A stretch of 50,355 bases of DNA from positions 1 to 50,355 of the forward strand of contig JAVEDU010000090.1 of NCBI GenBank assembly GCA_030840805.1. The letters run 5' to 3'. Origin of the DNA: Actinomycetota bacterium (GTDB taxonomy: Bacteria > Actinomycetota > Actinomycetes > Mycobacteriales > HKI-0501). The stretch's first letter is position 1. Every line of letters starts with the position of its first letter. A program made the position numbers and the translations under genes. Below are positions 27,671-37,040 of the stretch, one piece after another. The notes beneath the pieces are model-generated. The model ran no database searches and was not told the origin of the DNA. It saw only the letters and a list, made by a program, of their open reading frames with translations.

Positions 27671-29313
27671 CTCCCGGCCTCGACCGCGACCAGCAGCCGG
27701 GCGGTCCCGCGGGCCCGGTCGCGCAGGTGCAGCCGCACGACCGGCCGGCCCCGGGCCGTGAGCACCGAGGCGTCGCCGAGGGCCTGTGCCCGTTGCAGCG
27801 TGCCGAACGTGTACGGGCGTCCCGGCACCGGCAGGTCCTCCACCGGGTCGCCGGTGATCTGCAGGAACACGCCGTTCGGCGGGCCGCCCTTGTGGTACTG
27901 CCCGGTCGAGTGCAGGAACCGGGGCCCCCAGCCGAACGTGACCGCGCGGGCCGTGCGGCGGGCGAACGGATCGCGGACCGAGGCCACGGCGGCGTCGCCG
28001 AGCCGGTTCAGGAACGCCATGACCGCGAGATAGCCGCGGTCGGGGACGAGGCCGCCGAGCACGTCCAGCGTGCCGTCGACGGTGGTGACCCCGCCGAGGA
28101 GGTCCACCGGCCCGTATACCGCGATCTCGTCGTCGGTGAACAGCGGGTCGTCCGCCGCGTCGTCGGACGGGGAGTCCAGCAGCGCGCGGGCCGCCTTCTT
28201 CGCGGCCTCCACGTCCGGCTGGTCGAACGGGTTGATGCCGAGCACCCGCCCGGCGACCGCGGTGGCGAACTCCCACACCATGAACTGGGCGCCCAGCGGG
28301 CCGTTCACCGCGACGTCGCGGCCCGCCCCGGCCGCCTCGCCCGGGTACAGCGAACCCCCGACGGTCACGAAGAGGACGTCCTCGCCCCGGGTGCCCGCCG
28401 CGGCGGGGGACTCCACCACGACCGGCAGGATGCCGGTGCCCTTCTTGCCGGTGGACTCGGCGACGAGCTGCTCGATCCAGTCGCCCAGCCCGGCGAGACC
28501 GGTGCCGTCCTCGGCGAGGACCAGCTTGTCGCGGCCGGCGCGTGCGGCGGCGCCGAGCGCGGCGCCCAGCGCGAGCGCCGGGGAGTCCGGTTCGCCGAGC
28601 GCCGGCAGCACCGCCTCCGCCTCGTCCAGCAGCACCTCGACGTCCACGCCGGCGAGCGCGGACGGGACGAGGCCGAACGCGGTGAGCGCGCTGTACCGGC
28701 CGCCGACGTTCGGGTCGGCGGCGAACACCGCCCGCGCGCCCATGTCGGCCGCCGTCTTCTCCAGTGGCGAGCCGGGGTCGGTGACGACCACGAACCGGCG
28801 GCCGGCCTCGGCCTCGGTCAGGCCCGCGTCGAGGAAGGCCCGGTGGTACACGCGGCGGTGGCTGTCGGTCTCCACCGTGGTGCCGGACTTGCTGGAGACC
28901 ACGACCACCGTGCGGTCCAGCCGGTCGGCCAGTGCGGCGCGGACCTGGCCGGGGTCGGTGGTGTCCAGGACGGTCAGCTCCACGCCGAGGGTCCGGGTGA
29001 TCACCTCCGGGGCCAGCGACGAGCCGCCCATCCCGGCCAGGACCACGTGGTCGAGACCCTCGGCGACCAGCTCCGCCCGCAGCTCCCGGAGCCGGGGCAG
29101 CAGCGCGCGCGACGCCCGGGGCGCGTCGAGCCAGCCCAGCCGGACCGACGCCTCCGGTTCGGCCTCCGGGCCCCAGACGGTGGGGTCCGCGGCGGCGATC
29201 CGGGCCGGGACCCGGTCGTCGAGCAGCTCCCGGACCACCTCGTCGGCCCCGGGTACCGTGCCGGCGCCCGCGACGACGAGGCCGCCCGCGTGCTGCGGGG
29301 GGAGCTCCGTCAC
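27667..29313 (-). CDS. pgi: Glucose-6-phosphate isomerase
   Basis: This 548-residue isomerase links fructose 6-phosphate to glucose 6-phosphate. It shows two SIS-type halves: '[17 protein letters not shown]', then the sugar-phosphate loop '[16 protein letters not shown]', and later '[29 protein letters not shown]'. It belongs to the shorter, divergent isomerase type found inside actinobacterial pentose phosphate operons rather than the classical 'PGI signature' form. The GTG overlaps the tal stop by 4 nt. Confidence 0.93.
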   Translation of the reverse strand: MTELPPQHAGGLVVAGAGTVPGADEVVRELLDDRVPARIAAADPTVWGPEAEPEASVRLGWLDAPRASRALLPRLRELRAELVAEGLDHVVLAGMGGSSLAPEVITRTLGVELTVLDTTDPGQVRAALADRLDRTVVVVSSKSGTTVETDSHRRVYHRAFLDAGLTEAEAGRRFVVVTDPGSPLEKTAADMGARAVFAADPNVGGRYSALTAFGLVPSALAGVDVEVLLDEAEAVLPALGEPDSPALALGAALGAAARAGRDKLVLAEDGTGLAGLGDWIEQLVAESTGKKGTGILPVVVESPAAAGTRGEDVLFVTVGGSLYPGEAAGAGRDVAVNGPLGAQFMVWEFATAVAGRVLGINPFDQPDVEAAKKAARALLDSPSDDAADDPLFTDDEIAVYGPVDLLGGVTTVDGTLDVLGGLVPDRGYLAVMAFLNRLGDAAVASVRDPFARRTARAVTFGWGPRFLHSTGQYHKGGPPNGVFLQITGDPVEDLPVPGRPYTFGTLQRAQALGDASVLTARGRPVVRLHLRDRARGTARLLVAVEAGR

Positions 29314-30425
29314 TTGCCGTCCCCGATCCTGGTCAGCTGGTCCTGTACGGACTCGAGGAGCTGGGTCCAGGACGTCTCGAACTTCTCCACGCCCTCGCGT
29401 TCCAGCGTCTCGACCACATCCTCGTAGTCGACGCCGATTGCCGCGAGCCGGTCGAGGACCTGCTGGGCCTCGTCGTAGTGGCCGTGGATCGTGTCGCCGC
29501 GGATCTTCCCGTGGTCGGCCACGGCGTCGAGGGTCGCCTCGGGCATCGTGTTGACCACCCCGGGGGCGACGAGGTCGACGACGTACCGCGTGTCGTCGTA
29601 GGCGGGGTCCTTCACGCCGGTGGACGCCCACAGTGGGCGCTGCGGCCGGGCTCCGGCGTCGGCGAGCGCCTGCCAGCGGTCACCCGTGAACAGCTTCTCG
29701 TACCGCTGGTACGCGAGGCGGGCGTTCGCGATCGCGGCCTGCCCGCGCAGCTCCTTCGCCCCTTCCGTGCCGATCTTGTCGAGCCGGGCGTCGATCTCGG
29801 TGTCCACGCGGGACACGAAGAACGAGGCGACCGAGCCCATCTTCGACAGGTCGTGCCCGTTGTCCCGCGCCTGCTCCATCCCGGCGAAGAACGCCTCCAT
29901 GACCTGCTCGTACCGCTGCAGGCTGAAGATCAGCGTGACGTTGACGCTGATGCCGGCCGCGAGAGTCTTGGTGATCGCGGGCAGGCCGTCGAGCGTGGCC
30001 GGGATCTTGATGTAGAGGTTCGGCCGGTCGACGAGCCACCACAGCGCCTCGGCCTCGGCCTCGGTCCGGTCACGGTCGTGCGCCAGCCGCGGGTCGACCT
30101 CGATCGAGACGCGGCCGTCCACCCCGTGGGTGCGGTCGTACACCGGCCGCAGGACGTCGCAGGCCCACCGCACGTCGTACGTCGTGATCTCGCGGACGGC
30201 CTCCTCCACCCGGAGGCGGCGGAGGGCGAGCTTGCGCACCTGCTCGTCGTACGACGAGCCCTTCTCCAGCGCCTTCTGGAAGATCGTCGGGTTGGTGGTC
30301 ACCCCGACGACGTGGCGCTTGTCGATGAGCTCCTGGAGGTTTCCGGTCTCCAGTCGTTCCCGGGACAGGTCGTCGAGCCAGACCGCCACACCTGCGGCGG
30401 AAAGGTCGCCGAGGGGATCGCTCAT
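29310..30425 (-). CDS. tal: Transaldolase
   Basis: This 371-residue TIM-barrel enzyme moves a dihydroxyacetone unit between sugar phosphates. The N-terminal signature '[13 protein letters not shown]' and the Schiff-base lysine in 'NLYIKIPAT' are visible. Length fits the long actinobacterial/cyanobacterial transaldolase. The ATG follows GGAGGG by 8 nt on the minus strand, 15 nt after tkt. It lies between tkt and pgi in the operon. Confidence 0.97.
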   Translation of the reverse strand: MSDPLGDLSAAGVAVWLDDLSRERLETGNLQELIDKRHVVGVTTNPTIFQKALEKGSSYDEQVRKLALRRLRVEEAVREITTYDVRWACDVLRPVYDRTHGVDGRVSIEVDPRLAHDRDRTEAEAEALWWLVDRPNLYIKIPATLDGLPAITKTLAAGISVNVTLIFSLQRYEQVMEAFFAGMEQARDNGHDLSKMGSVASFFVSRVDTEIDARLDKIGTEGAKELRGQAAIANARLAYQRYEKLFTGDRWQALADAGARPQRPLWASTGVKDPAYDDTRYVVDLVAPGVVNTMPEATLDAVADHGKIRGDTIHGHYDEAQQVLDRLAAIGVDYEDVVETLEREGVEKFETSWTQLLESVQDQLTRIGDGK

Positions 30426-30440
30426 GGGTGATGCCCTCCT

Positions 30441-32561
30441 TCAGTTGCCGGTCGTCGTGCCCCGGACCGCCCCCACCTTGGAGAGGCTGGCGTGTGCGGC
30501 CGCGACGACGCGGTCGGTGGTGAAACCGAACTGCTCGTAGAGCACCTGGAAGTTGGCGCTCGCCCCGAAGTGCTCCAGGCTCACGCACTCGCCGGCGTCG
30601 CCGACGATCCGCCACCAGCTCTGGGCGATCGCGGCCTCGACGCTGACGCGGGCCTTGACGCCGCGGGGGAGGACCTGCTGGCGGTACGCCTCGTCCTGCT
30701 CCTCGAACCACTCCAGGCACGGCATCGAGACGACCCGGGTGGGAGTGCCCTTCGCCTCCAGCTGCGCACGGGCGGCCACGGCGACCTGCACCTCCGAGCC
30801 CGTGGCGATCAGGATCACCTCGGGGACGGCGGCGCTGGACTCGGCCAGGACGTAGCCGCCCTTCGCGGTGCCCTCGGCCGAGCCGAACTCCGTCCGGTCC
30901 CAGACCGGCACGTTCTGCCGCGTCAGGCACAGCCCGGCCGGCCGGTCGGTGTGCTCCAGGATCGTGCGCCAGGCGACGACCGTCTCGTTCGCGTCGGCGG
31001 GGCGGACCACGTCCAGCCCCGGGATCGCGCGCAGCGCCGCGAGGTGCTCGACCGGCTGGTGGGTGGGGCCGTCCTCGCCGAGACCGATCGAGTCGTGCGT
31101 CCACACGTAGGTGACCGGCAGCTTCATCAGCGCCGCCAGCCGGACGGCGGGGCGCATGTAGTCGCTGAACACCAGGAACGTGCCGCCGTACGGGCGGGTC
31201 GGTCCGTGCAGCGCGATGCCGTTGAGGATCGAGCCCATCGCGTGCTCGCGGACGCCGAAGTGCAGGACCCGGCCGTACGGGTCGCCCTGGAACTCCTTGG
31301 TCTGCCGGTTCAGCGGCAGGAAGGACGGCTCGCCCTTCGGCGTGGTGTTGTTCGACTCGGCGAGGTCGGCGGAGCCGCCCCACAGCTCGGGGAGCACGGC
31401 CGCGATCGCGGACAGCGTGTCGCCGGATGCCTTACGGGTCGCGACGCCCTTCTCGGTCGGCTCGAACGTCGGCAGCACGTTCGTCCAGTTCGGCGGCAGC
31501 AGGCGCTGGGACATGCGGAGCCAGGTCTCGTGCCGCTCCGGGTGCAGCTTCGCCCAGGCGTCGAACCGCGACTGCCAGTCGCGGCGAAGCGTGCGACCGC
31601 GCTCGGCGACCGCGCGGGTGTGCTCCAGCACCTCCGCCGACACCTCGAACGACTTCTCCGGGTCGAAGCCCAGGATCTTCTTGGTCGCCGCGACCTCCTC
31701 GGCGCCGAGCGCCGAGCCGTGCGACTTGCCGGTGTTCTGCTTCGTCGGGGCCGGCCAGGCGATGATCGTGCGGAGCTGGATGAACGAGGGCCGGTCGGTC
31801 TCGGCCTTCGCCGCCTGCAGCGCGGCCCAGAGCCCCTGGACGTCCTCGCGGTAGCCGTCGCCGCCCGCGGTGAAGTCCACCGTCTGGACGTGCCAGCCGT
31901 ACGCCTCGTACCGCCTCGCCACGTCCTCGGTGAACGCAATGTTGGTGTCGTCCTCGATGGAGATCCGGTTGTCGTCCCAGATCACGCAGAGGTTGCCCAG
32001 TTGCTGGGTGCCGGCGAGGGAGGACGCCTCGGCGCTGATCCCCTCCTCCATGTCACCGTCGGAGGCGATCACATACACGTCGTGGTCGAACGGGCTGCCG
32101 CCCGGCTCGGACTCCGGGTCGAACAGGCCGCGCTCGCGGCGCTGCGCCATCGCCATGCCGACCGCGTTGCCGACGCCCTGGCCGAGCGGCCCGGTGGTCG
32201 TCTCCACCCCGGCGGTGTGCCCGTGCTCCGGGTGACCCGGGGTCAGGCTGCCCCACTGCCGCAGCTGGCGCAGGTCGTCCAGCTCCAGGCCGTACCCCGC
32301 CAGGTACAGCTGGATGTACAGGGTGAGGCTGGAGTGGCCGGCCGACAGCACGAACCGGTCCCGGCCCGGCCAGGTCGGCTCGGTGGGGTCGTGCCGCATG
32401 AGCTTCTGGAAGAGGAGGTAGGCGAGGGGAGCGAGGCTCATCGCCGTCCCGGGGTGGCCGTTGCCTGCCTTTTCGACGGCGTCCATCGCGAGCACCCTCG
32501 CCGTGTCCACCGCACGCTGGTCCAGGTCGGTCCATTCGAGCTGCTCGTCGGGGGTGCTCAC
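30441..32561 (-). CDS. tkt: Transketolase
   Basis: This 706-residue thiamine-diphosphate enzyme transfers two-carbon units between sugar phosphates. It has '[19 protein letters not shown]', the ThDP-binding '[21 protein letters not shown]' through '[11 protein letters not shown]', and the conserved '[31 protein letters not shown]'. It starts at GTG with AGGAG about 9 nt upstream. It is the first gene of the minus-strand pentose phosphate operon and is divergent from ctaB, the usual actinobacterial arrangement. Confidence 0.98.
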   Translation of the reverse strand: MSTPDEQLEWTDLDQRAVDTARVLAMDAVEKAGNGHPGTAMSLAPLAYLLFQKLMRHDPTEPTWPGRDRFVLSAGHSSLTLYIQLYLAGYGLELDDLRQLRQWGSLTPGHPEHGHTAGVETTTGPLGQGVGNAVGMAMAQRRERGLFDPESEPGGSPFDHDVYVIASDGDMEEGISAEASSLAGTQQLGNLCVIWDDNRISIEDDTNIAFTEDVARRYEAYGWHVQTVDFTAGGDGYREDVQGLWAALQAAKAETDRPSFIQLRTIIAWPAPTKQNTGKSHGSALGAEEVAATKKILGFDPEKSFEVSAEVLEHTRAVAERGRTLRRDWQSRFDAWAKLHPERHETWLRMSQRLLPPNWTNVLPTFEPTEKGVATRKASGDTLSAIAAVLPELWGGSADLAESNNTTPKGEPSFLPLNRQTKEFQGDPYGRVLHFGVREHAMGSILNGIALHGPTRPYGGTFLVFSDYMRPAVRLAALMKLPVTYVWTHDSIGLGEDGPTHQPVEHLAALRAIPGLDVVRPADANETVVAWRTILEHTDRPAGLCLTRQNVPVWDRTEFGSAEGTAKGGYVLAESSAAVPEVILIATGSEVQVAVAARAQLEAKGTPTRVVSMPCLEWFEEQDEAYRQQVLPRGVKARVSVEAAIAQSWWRIVGDAGECVSLEHFGASANFQVLYEQFGFTTDRVVAAAHASLSKVGAVRGTTTGN

Positions 32562-32876
32562 CGGTCGTATCTCCTGCCGTGAAGAGGGCGCGGCGACCGT
32601 CCACCGTGTCGCTCGCGCGTTCGGTTGACCCTACCCACCGGGCGCTGGGCCAAGCGGATCGGGACGTGCCGTGTTGATCACGTCCGGTGATCGTCCCCCG
32701 TGCGGAGCACCGTGTCCTCCCCCACAGGGAGGCCGAGCGTGGGGTTTCCGGAGAACGCACTACGATGTGTAGAGCGACGCAGCTGTCGTCGCGGTCACCC
32801 GGGAAGAGGTCATGTGGTGCGTACGCGCGCGGCCGATCACCGCGGTGAGCCCACCTCTTCTCGTAGCGGAGTCCCG
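32562..32876. other. 315-bp divergent promoter region between tkt and ctaB
   Basis: There is no gene here. The region should hold promoters for both directions. TACGAT at 32761-32766 is a possible -10 for ctaB, and a perfect 12-bp palindrome (TCACCGCGGTGA, 32837-32848) sits in the ctaB 5' leader. Confidence 0.5.
32628..32633 (-). promoter_or_regulatory. Putative -10 of the tkt operon
   Basis: On the minus strand this reads TAGGGT, about 67 nt before the tkt GTG. A TTGGCC lies upstream at 32648-32653 but with only 14 bp spacing, so the -35 is uncertain. Confidence 0.4.
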
Positions 32877-33800
32877 ATGACCTCGGTCGCCGAGCGGCCC
32901 GTCGACGCCCCCACCCCGCCCCGGCGCACCGCCGGTGCGGCGATCCGTGCGTACGTCGCGCTGACCAAGCCCCGCATCATCGAGCTGCTGCTCGTCACGA
33001 CCGTGCCGGCGATGTTCCTCGCCGCGCGCGGCCTGCCGTCGCTGTGGACCGTCGCCGCCACCCTGGTCGGTGGCACCCTCGCCGCGGGCAGTGCGAACGC
33101 GCTCAACTGCTACGTCGACCGCGACATCGACGAGGTCATGACCCGGACGTCCCGGCGCCCGCTGCCGCAGCACTCGGTGCCGCCGCGGTCGGCGCTGGTG
33201 TTCGGGTTCGTGCTCGGCGTGGTCTCGGTCGGGCTGCTGTGGGCGACGACCAACCTGCTCGCCGCGGCGCTCGCGCTCGTCGCGATCGCCTTCTACGTCG
33301 TCGTCTACACGATGTGGCTCAAGCGCCGTACCTCGCAGAACATCGTCTGGGGCGGGGCCGCCGGGTGCATGCCGGTGCTGATCGGCTGGGCCGCGGTGAC
33401 CGGTTCGCTGGCCTGGCCCGCGTGGGTGCTGTTCCTCGTGGTCTTCTTCTGGACGCCGCCGCACTTCTGGGCCCTCGCGATGCGGTTCAAGGACGACTAC
33501 GCGGCGGCCGGGGTGCCGATGCTGCCCGTCGTCGCGAGCCCGCAGCGGGTGGCGTTCGAGATCGTCGCGTACTCGTGGGCGATGGTGCTGACGTCGCTCG
33601 CGCTGTGGCCGATGGGGATGTCCTGGATCTACGGCGTCTCCGCGGTCCTCACCGGCGGATGGTTCCTGTACGAGGCGCACCGCCTGCGCGCCCGGGTCCG
33701 GTCCGGTGGCGACGCCAGCCCGATGCGGCTGTTCCACGTCTCGATCAGCTACCTCACGCTGCTGTTCGTCGCGGTCGCGGTCGACGCGCTGATCTCCTGA
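32877..33800 (+). CDS. ctaB: Protoheme IX farnesyltransferase (heme O synthase)
   Basis: This 307-residue integral membrane prenyltransferase makes heme O for cytochrome oxidase. It shows '[19 protein letters not shown]' at the first helix and the Asp-rich, Mg-binding '[21 protein letters not shown]'. '[28 protein letters not shown]' and '[20 protein letters not shown]' follow, with about nine membrane segments. The ATG at 32877 follows GGAG by 5 nt. A GTG at 32817 behind GAGG would add 20 residues and is less likely. Confidence 0.96.
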   Translation: MTSVAERPVDAPTPPRRTAGAAIRAYVALTKPRIIELLLVTTVPAMFLAARGLPSLWTVAATLVGGTLAAGSANALNCYVDRDIDEVMTRTSRRPLPQHSVPPRSALVFGFVLGVVSVGLLWATTNLLAAALALVAIAFYVVVYTMWLKRRTSQNIVWGGAAGCMPVLIGWAAVTGSLAWPAWVLFLVVFFWTPPHFWALAMRFKDDYAAAGVPMLPVVASPQRVAFEIVAYSWAMVLTSLALWPMGMSWIYGVSAVLTGGWFLYEAHRLRARVRSGGDASPMRLFHVSISYLTLLFVAVAVDALIS

Positions 33801-33809
33801 ACCCTTCGG

Positions 33810-33815
33810 TAACCT
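33810..33815 (+). promoter_or_regulatory. Putative -10 of the 33823 gene (leaderless)
   Basis: TAACCT ends exactly 7 nt before the ATG at 33823, which has no Shine-Dalgarno. No clear -35 is seen. Confidence 0.4.
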
Positions 33816-33822
33816 GCCGGGC

Positions 33823-34152
33823 ATGAGCGAAACCACCACGGCACCCGAGGCCCCCGCCGCCCTCGTCTCCGCGCTGAAGTCCTTCGCCGCCGCGCACGGC
33901 GGTGGCGGGACCGCGGTCGTCGAGTACGTCGGCCGTGAGCGGGCCCGGGTCGTGGTCGTGGGCGCCGACGGGGTGTGGGGCGACGAGGTCGTGGTGTCCG
34001 TCGAGATCGGCAGGGCGGCCGCGGAGGCCGCGGGCCTGGCCGTCGAGGACGGGTGGGACCGGGAGCTCACCGCCGCCGTCGTGACCACGCACGAGGACCG
34101 CCTCCGGATGGCCGGCAGCCGTGGCCGGCTCGCCCGCGCCACCCGGCGTTGA
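33823..34152 (+). CDS. Small conserved-looking protein, unknown function
   Basis: This 109-residue protein has an Ala-rich first helix, then alternating hydrophobic strands ('TAVVEYVGRERARVVVVGADG', 'DEVVVSVEIGRAAAEAAGL') and a basic C-terminus. I do not recognise a family. It has no signal peptide or membrane helix. Its TGA overlaps the TTG start of the following ATP-grasp gene (TTGA), so the two are translationally coupled and probably work together. A -10-like TAACCT 7 nt upstream of the ATG points to a leaderless message. Confidence 0.7.
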   Translation: MSETTTAPEAPAALVSALKSFAAAHGGGGTAVVEYVGRERARVVVVGADGVWGDEVVVSVEIGRAAAEAAGLAVEDGWDRELTAAVVTTHEDRLRMAGSRGRLARATRR

Positions 34153-35030
34153 CGGCGCCCCGCCTCGCTCTCGTCACCTGCTCCCGGCTCCCGGACCTCG
34201 ATCCGCCGGACCGGTTGCTCCGGGATGCCCTGCTCGCCCGGGGCGCCGTGGCGCAGGTCCTGGCGTGGGACGACCCGGCGGTCGACTGGGCCGCCTACGA
34301 CCTGGCCGTCCTCCGGTCACCCTGGGACTACGCCGGCCGACGTGAGGAGTTCGTGGCGTGGGCCGAGGGTGTGCCCCGCCTCGCGAACCCGGCCGCGGTC
34401 GTCCGGTGGAACACCGACAAGCGCTACCTCCGCTCGCTCGCCGAGTCGGGGGTGCCGGTCGTGCCCACCTCGTGGCTCGAACCGGGCGACGCCGTCGTGC
34501 TGCCGGACCGTGGCGAGTTCGTCGTGAAGCCGGCCGTGAGTGCCGGTGCGCAGGACACCGGGCGGTACGACGCCGGTGACGCGGCCCAGGTCGCGCTGGC
34601 CCGGGACCTCGCCCGCCGGCTGCTCGCCGGCGGACGCACCGTGATGGTGCAGCCCTACCTGTCGGACATCGACACGGCGGGGGAGACGGCGCTGCTGTTC
34701 CTCGGCGGCGAGTTCAGCCACGCCGTCCGCAAGGCCCCGATCCTCACCGGCCCGTACGTCGAGGGAAAGCGGGACCGCGACACCGACCGCATCACCCCGC
34801 GCATCCCGTCGGCCGCCGAGCACGCGCTCGCGGCTCAGGTCCTCGGGGCGGCGCGGCACTGCGTCACCGCGACGGCGGGCGCTCTCTACGCGCGGGTCGA
34901 CGTCGTCCCGGGTCCCGACGGCAGCCCCGTGCTGCTGGAACTGGAGCTCACCGAGCCGTCGCTGTTCCTGGACTGCGCGGACGGGGCGGCGGACCGCTTC
35001 GCGCGGGTGCTGCTCGCCGCGGTGGGGTAG
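34149..35030 (+). CDS. ATP-grasp domain protein (RimK/DcsG-like)
   Basis: This 293-residue protein resembles cytoplasmic ATP-grasp ligases. It has 'DLAVLRSPWDYAGRREEFVAWAE', 'VVRWNTDKRYLRSLAESGVPVVPT' and 'FVVKPAVSAGAQDTGRY' for nucleotide binding. The metal-binding end is 'ARVDVVPGPDGSPVLLELELTEPSLFL'. Similar architecture is found in DcsG (D-cycloserine synthesis) and in uncharacterised actinobacterial proteins, so the amide-forming substrate is unknown. TTG at 34149 is the only start near the conserved N-terminus and overlaps the preceding stop. Its end is 6 nt from the convergent DUF1844 gene. Confidence 0.82.
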   Translation: MTAPRLALVTCSRLPDLDPPDRLLRDALLARGAVAQVLAWDDPAVDWAAYDLAVLRSPWDYAGRREEFVAWAEGVPRLANPAAVVRWNTDKRYLRSLAESGVPVVPTSWLEPGDAVVLPDRGEFVVKPAVSAGAQDTGRYDAGDAAQVALARDLARRLLAGGRTVMVQPYLSDIDTAGETALLFLGGEFSHAVRKAPILTGPYVEGKRDRDTDRITPRIPSAAEHALAAQVLGAARHCVTATAGALYARVDVVPGPDGSPVLLELELTEPSLFLDCADGAADRFARVLLAAVG

Positions 35031-35036
35031 CCGGAT

Positions 35037-35405
35037 TCAGGACCAGACCGGGCCGGTGAACTTCTCGCCGGGGCCGGCGCCGGGCGCGTCCGGCTCGGTG
35101 GACGCCTCGCGGAATGCCCGCTGCAGCCCCTGGAGGCCGTCGCGGAGCGGGCCGGCGTGCGGGCCGAGGTACTCGGCCGAGGAGGTCACCAGCCCGGCCA
35201 GCGCGGTGATGAGCCGGCGCGCCTCGTCGAGGTCGAGGTGGGGGCTGTTCGCGGGGTCGTCGGCGGCAAGGCCGAGTCGCTCGGCCGCGGCGCTCATGAG
35301 CAGCACCGCCGCCCGGCTGATGACCTCGACGGACGGTACGTCCACGAGGTCCCGACTGTCCGCGCCCGGCTCTGTTCGCTCTGTGCTGCTCACGCCTGAT
35401 ACCAT
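35037..35405 (-). CDS. DUF1844 domain protein
   Basis: This 122-residue protein is mostly helical, with the DUF1844 pattern 'VPSVEVISRAAVLLMSAAAERLGL' and 'HLDLDEARRLITALAGLVT'. It is commonly found next to infC in actinobacteria; function is unknown. The start is uncertain. ATG 35405 has an AGGAGG about 14 nt upstream, rather far, and an in-frame GTG at 35393 would give 118 residues with a family-like N-terminus. It is divergent from infC. Confidence 0.85.
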   Translation of the reverse strand: MVSGVSSTERTEPGADSRDLVDVPSVEVISRAAVLLMSAAAERLGLAADDPANSPHLDLDEARRLITALAGLVTSSAEYLGPHAGPLRDGLQGLQRAFREASTEPDAPGAGPGEKFTGPVWS

Positions 35406-35654
35406 TGCAGAGCGACCAGCCTCCTGTGCATGCGGGGGGCGTTCCAAGTGGAGCCCCGCTCCCACCCGCGTCACCGCTTCAGGTGACCGGGTCCGGTCCG
35501 AGCACCGCTTCGGCGGTTGTTCGAGTGTGCGCCCCTTCGTGGGGTGTACCCGACCGGTCGAGTGCGGGCCCCGGCGTATGACGTCGGGGCCTTTGCTCGT
35601 GCCCTGGGGATCCACGGGGTCGCACCTCTACACGAGAACGTCTTAGGAGGCCCC
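35406..35654 (+). promoter_or_regulatory. Structured 5' leader of the infC-rpmI-rplT operon
   Basis: This gene-free 249-bp stretch contains several GC-rich hairpins: 35432-35459, a CCCC-TTCGT-GGGG type stem near 35532-35544, and 35567-35591. It likely contains the infC promoter (TACCAT at 35400-35405 is a candidate -10) and cis-acting control of translation factor and ribosomal protein levels. The hairpins are directly visible; the regulatory role is inferred. Confidence 0.5.
35567..35591 (+). terminator. Attenuator-like hairpin in the infC leader
   Basis: A 10-bp stem with one G-U pair (35567-35576 and 35582-35591, TATGA loop) is followed by TTT, 64 nt before the infC start. It has the form of a transcription attenuator. 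Confidence 0.5.
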
Positions 35655-35657
35655 ATC
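35645..35657 (+). promoter_or_regulatory. Shine-Dalgarno and ATC start of infC
   Basis: AGGAGG (35645-35650) is followed after 4 nt by ATC at 35655. A near-cognate AUU/AUC start is a known feature of infC and allows IF3 to repress its own translation. Confidence 0.8.
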
Positions 35658-36290
35658 AGCGTCGAACTGCGTGTGAACGATCAGATCCGTGCCCGTGAGG
35701 TTCGCCTCGTCGGCCCCGAGGGCGAGCAGATCGGCATCGTTCCGCTCGACAAGGCTCTCCAGCTGGCGCAGGACACCGATCTCGACCTGGTCGAGGTCGC
35801 CGCGACGGCGCGGCCGCCGGTCTGCAAGCTCATGGACTACGGCAAGTTCAAGTACGAGAGCGCGCAGAAGGCCCGTGAGGCCCGTCGGAACCAGAGCCTG
35901 ACGGTCATCAAGGAGATGAAGCTCCGGCCGAAGATCGATCCGCACGACTACGAGACCAAGAAGGGTCACGTCGTGCGGTTCCTCAAGGCCGGGGACAAGG
36001 TCAAGGTCACGATCATGTTCCGTGGTCGCGAGCAGAGCCGCCCCGAGCTGGGCTTCCGCCTGCTCAAGCGGCTCGCGGACGACATCACGGAGCTCGGCTT
36101 CGTCGAGTCCTCGCCCAAGCAGGACGGGCGGAACATGATCATGGTCGTGGCGCCGCACCGAGCACTGAAGACCGCCGCGGAGGCGACCAAGGCAGCCCGG
36201 CCGGCGCGTGCGTCGGACGAGCCCGAGGACGCTCCCGCGACCGAAGGCACGGCGTCGCAGGACGCCACGGCCGAGGCCCCTCAGGGCTGA
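35655..36290 (+). CDS. infC: Translation initiation factor IF-3, ATC start
   Basis: This 211-residue factor keeps 30S subunits free and proofreads the start codon. The N-terminal domain begins '[26 protein letters not shown]'. The signature '[17 protein letters not shown]' and the C-terminal RNA-binding domain '[34 protein letters not shown]' follow, then an Ala/Glu-rich actinobacterial tail. The ATC start at 35655 is inferred from the ideal Shine-Dalgarno spacing and family N-terminus; no ATG/GTG/TTG fits, and the next GTG (35670) would remove conserved residues. It heads infC-rpmI-rplT. Confidence 0.95.
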   Translation: MSVELRVNDQIRAREVRLVGPEGEQIGIVPLDKALQLAQDTDLDLVEVAATARPPVCKLMDYGKFKYESAQKAREARRNQSLTVIKEMKLRPKIDPHDYETKKGHVVRFLKAGDKVKVTIMFRGREQSRPELGFRLLKRLADDITELGFVESSPKQDGRNMIMVVAPHRALKTAAEATKAARPARASDEPEDAPATEGTASQDATAEAPQG

Positions 36291-36308
36291 CGCCCCCGAC
36301 GTCCGACG

Positions 36309-36333
36309 GTGGACCGGCTCCGCGCCGGTCCAC
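36309..36333 (+). other. Hairpin between infC and rpmI
   Basis: A perfect 10-bp inverted repeat (36309-36318 and 36324-36333, TCCGC loop) lies 21 nt before the rpmI start. It may tune read-through, processing or translation of the ribosomal protein genes. Confidence 0.5.
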
Positions 36334-36354
36334 AACGAGTAGTGAGGTTCACCC

Positions 36355-36549
36355 ATGCCCAAGAACAAGACGCACAGCGGCACGGCCAAGCGGATCAAGG
36401 TCAGCGGCAGCGGCAAGCTGCTGCGCGAGAAGGCCAACCGCCGCCACCTGCTGGAGCACAAGTCGTCCAAGCGGACCCGTCGCCTGGAGGGTGTCACCGA
36501 GGTGGCGAAGTCCGACGTGAAGCGCATCAAGCGGCTGCTCGGCCTGTAG
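36355..36549 (+). CDS. rpmI: 50S ribosomal protein L35
   Basis: This 64-residue basic protein begins '[21 protein letters not shown]' and continues '[14 protein letters not shown]', the L35 pattern. It is part of the large subunit and sits between infC and rplT as in most bacteria. The start has GTGAGG upstream. Length is normal. Confidence 0.97.
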   Translation: MPKNKTHSGTAKRIKVSGSGKLLREKANRRHLLEHKSSKRTRRLEGVTEVAKSDVKRIKRLLGL

Positions 36550-36556
36550 CGCATCC

Positions 36557-36576
36557 GCCGCGGACCCGTCCGCGGC
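36557..36576 (+). other. Hairpin between rpmI and rplT
   Basis: A perfect 8-bp inverted repeat (36557-36564 and 36569-36576, CCCG loop) starts 8 nt after the rpmI stop. Confidence 0.45.
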
Positions 36577-36636
36577 ATCCGACCCGACCGAGAAACCACC
36601 GCTGTGCGGTGACGACGAGAGAGAACAGGTGTACCC

Positions 36637-37026
36637 GTGGCACGCGTGAAGCGGGCAGTAAACGCCCAGAAGAAGCGCCGGACCACCCTCGAGGCGGCCA
36701 AGGGTTACCGCGGCCAGCGGTCCCGGCTGTACCGCAAGGCGAAGGAGCAGCTGCTCCACTCCGCGACGTACCAGTACCGTGACCGCAAGGCGCGCAAGGG
36801 CGACTTCCGGAAGCTGTGGATCACGCGCATCAACGCCGCGGCCCGCGCCAACGACATGACGTACAACCGCTTCATGCAGGGTCTGCGGCTCGCCGGTGTC
36901 GAGGCCGACCGCAAGGTTCTCGCCGACCTGGCCGTGACGGACGCCGCCGCGTTCGCCGCGCTGGTCGAGGTGGCCCGCGCCGCCGTGGCCGCCGCCGGCG
37001 AGGTGGCCGAGGGCAGCGCGGCCTGA
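36637..37026 (+). CDS. rplT: 50S ribosomal protein L20
   Basis: This 129-residue protein shows the L20 N-terminal tail '[37 protein letters not shown]' and '[40 protein letters not shown]'. L20 is an early 23S rRNA assembly protein and in other bacteria also represses its own operon by binding the leader. GTG start. The C-terminus has a short Ala-rich extension. The methyltransferase gene follows 14 nt later. Confidence 0.97.
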   Translation: MARVKRAVNAQKKRRTTLEAAKGYRGQRSRLYRKAKEQLLHSATYQYRDRKARKGDFRKLWITRINAAARANDMTYNRFMQGLRLAGVEADRKVLADLAVTDAAAFAALVEVARAAVAAAGEVAEGSAA

Positions 37027-37040
37027 CCGCCGTACCTCCC

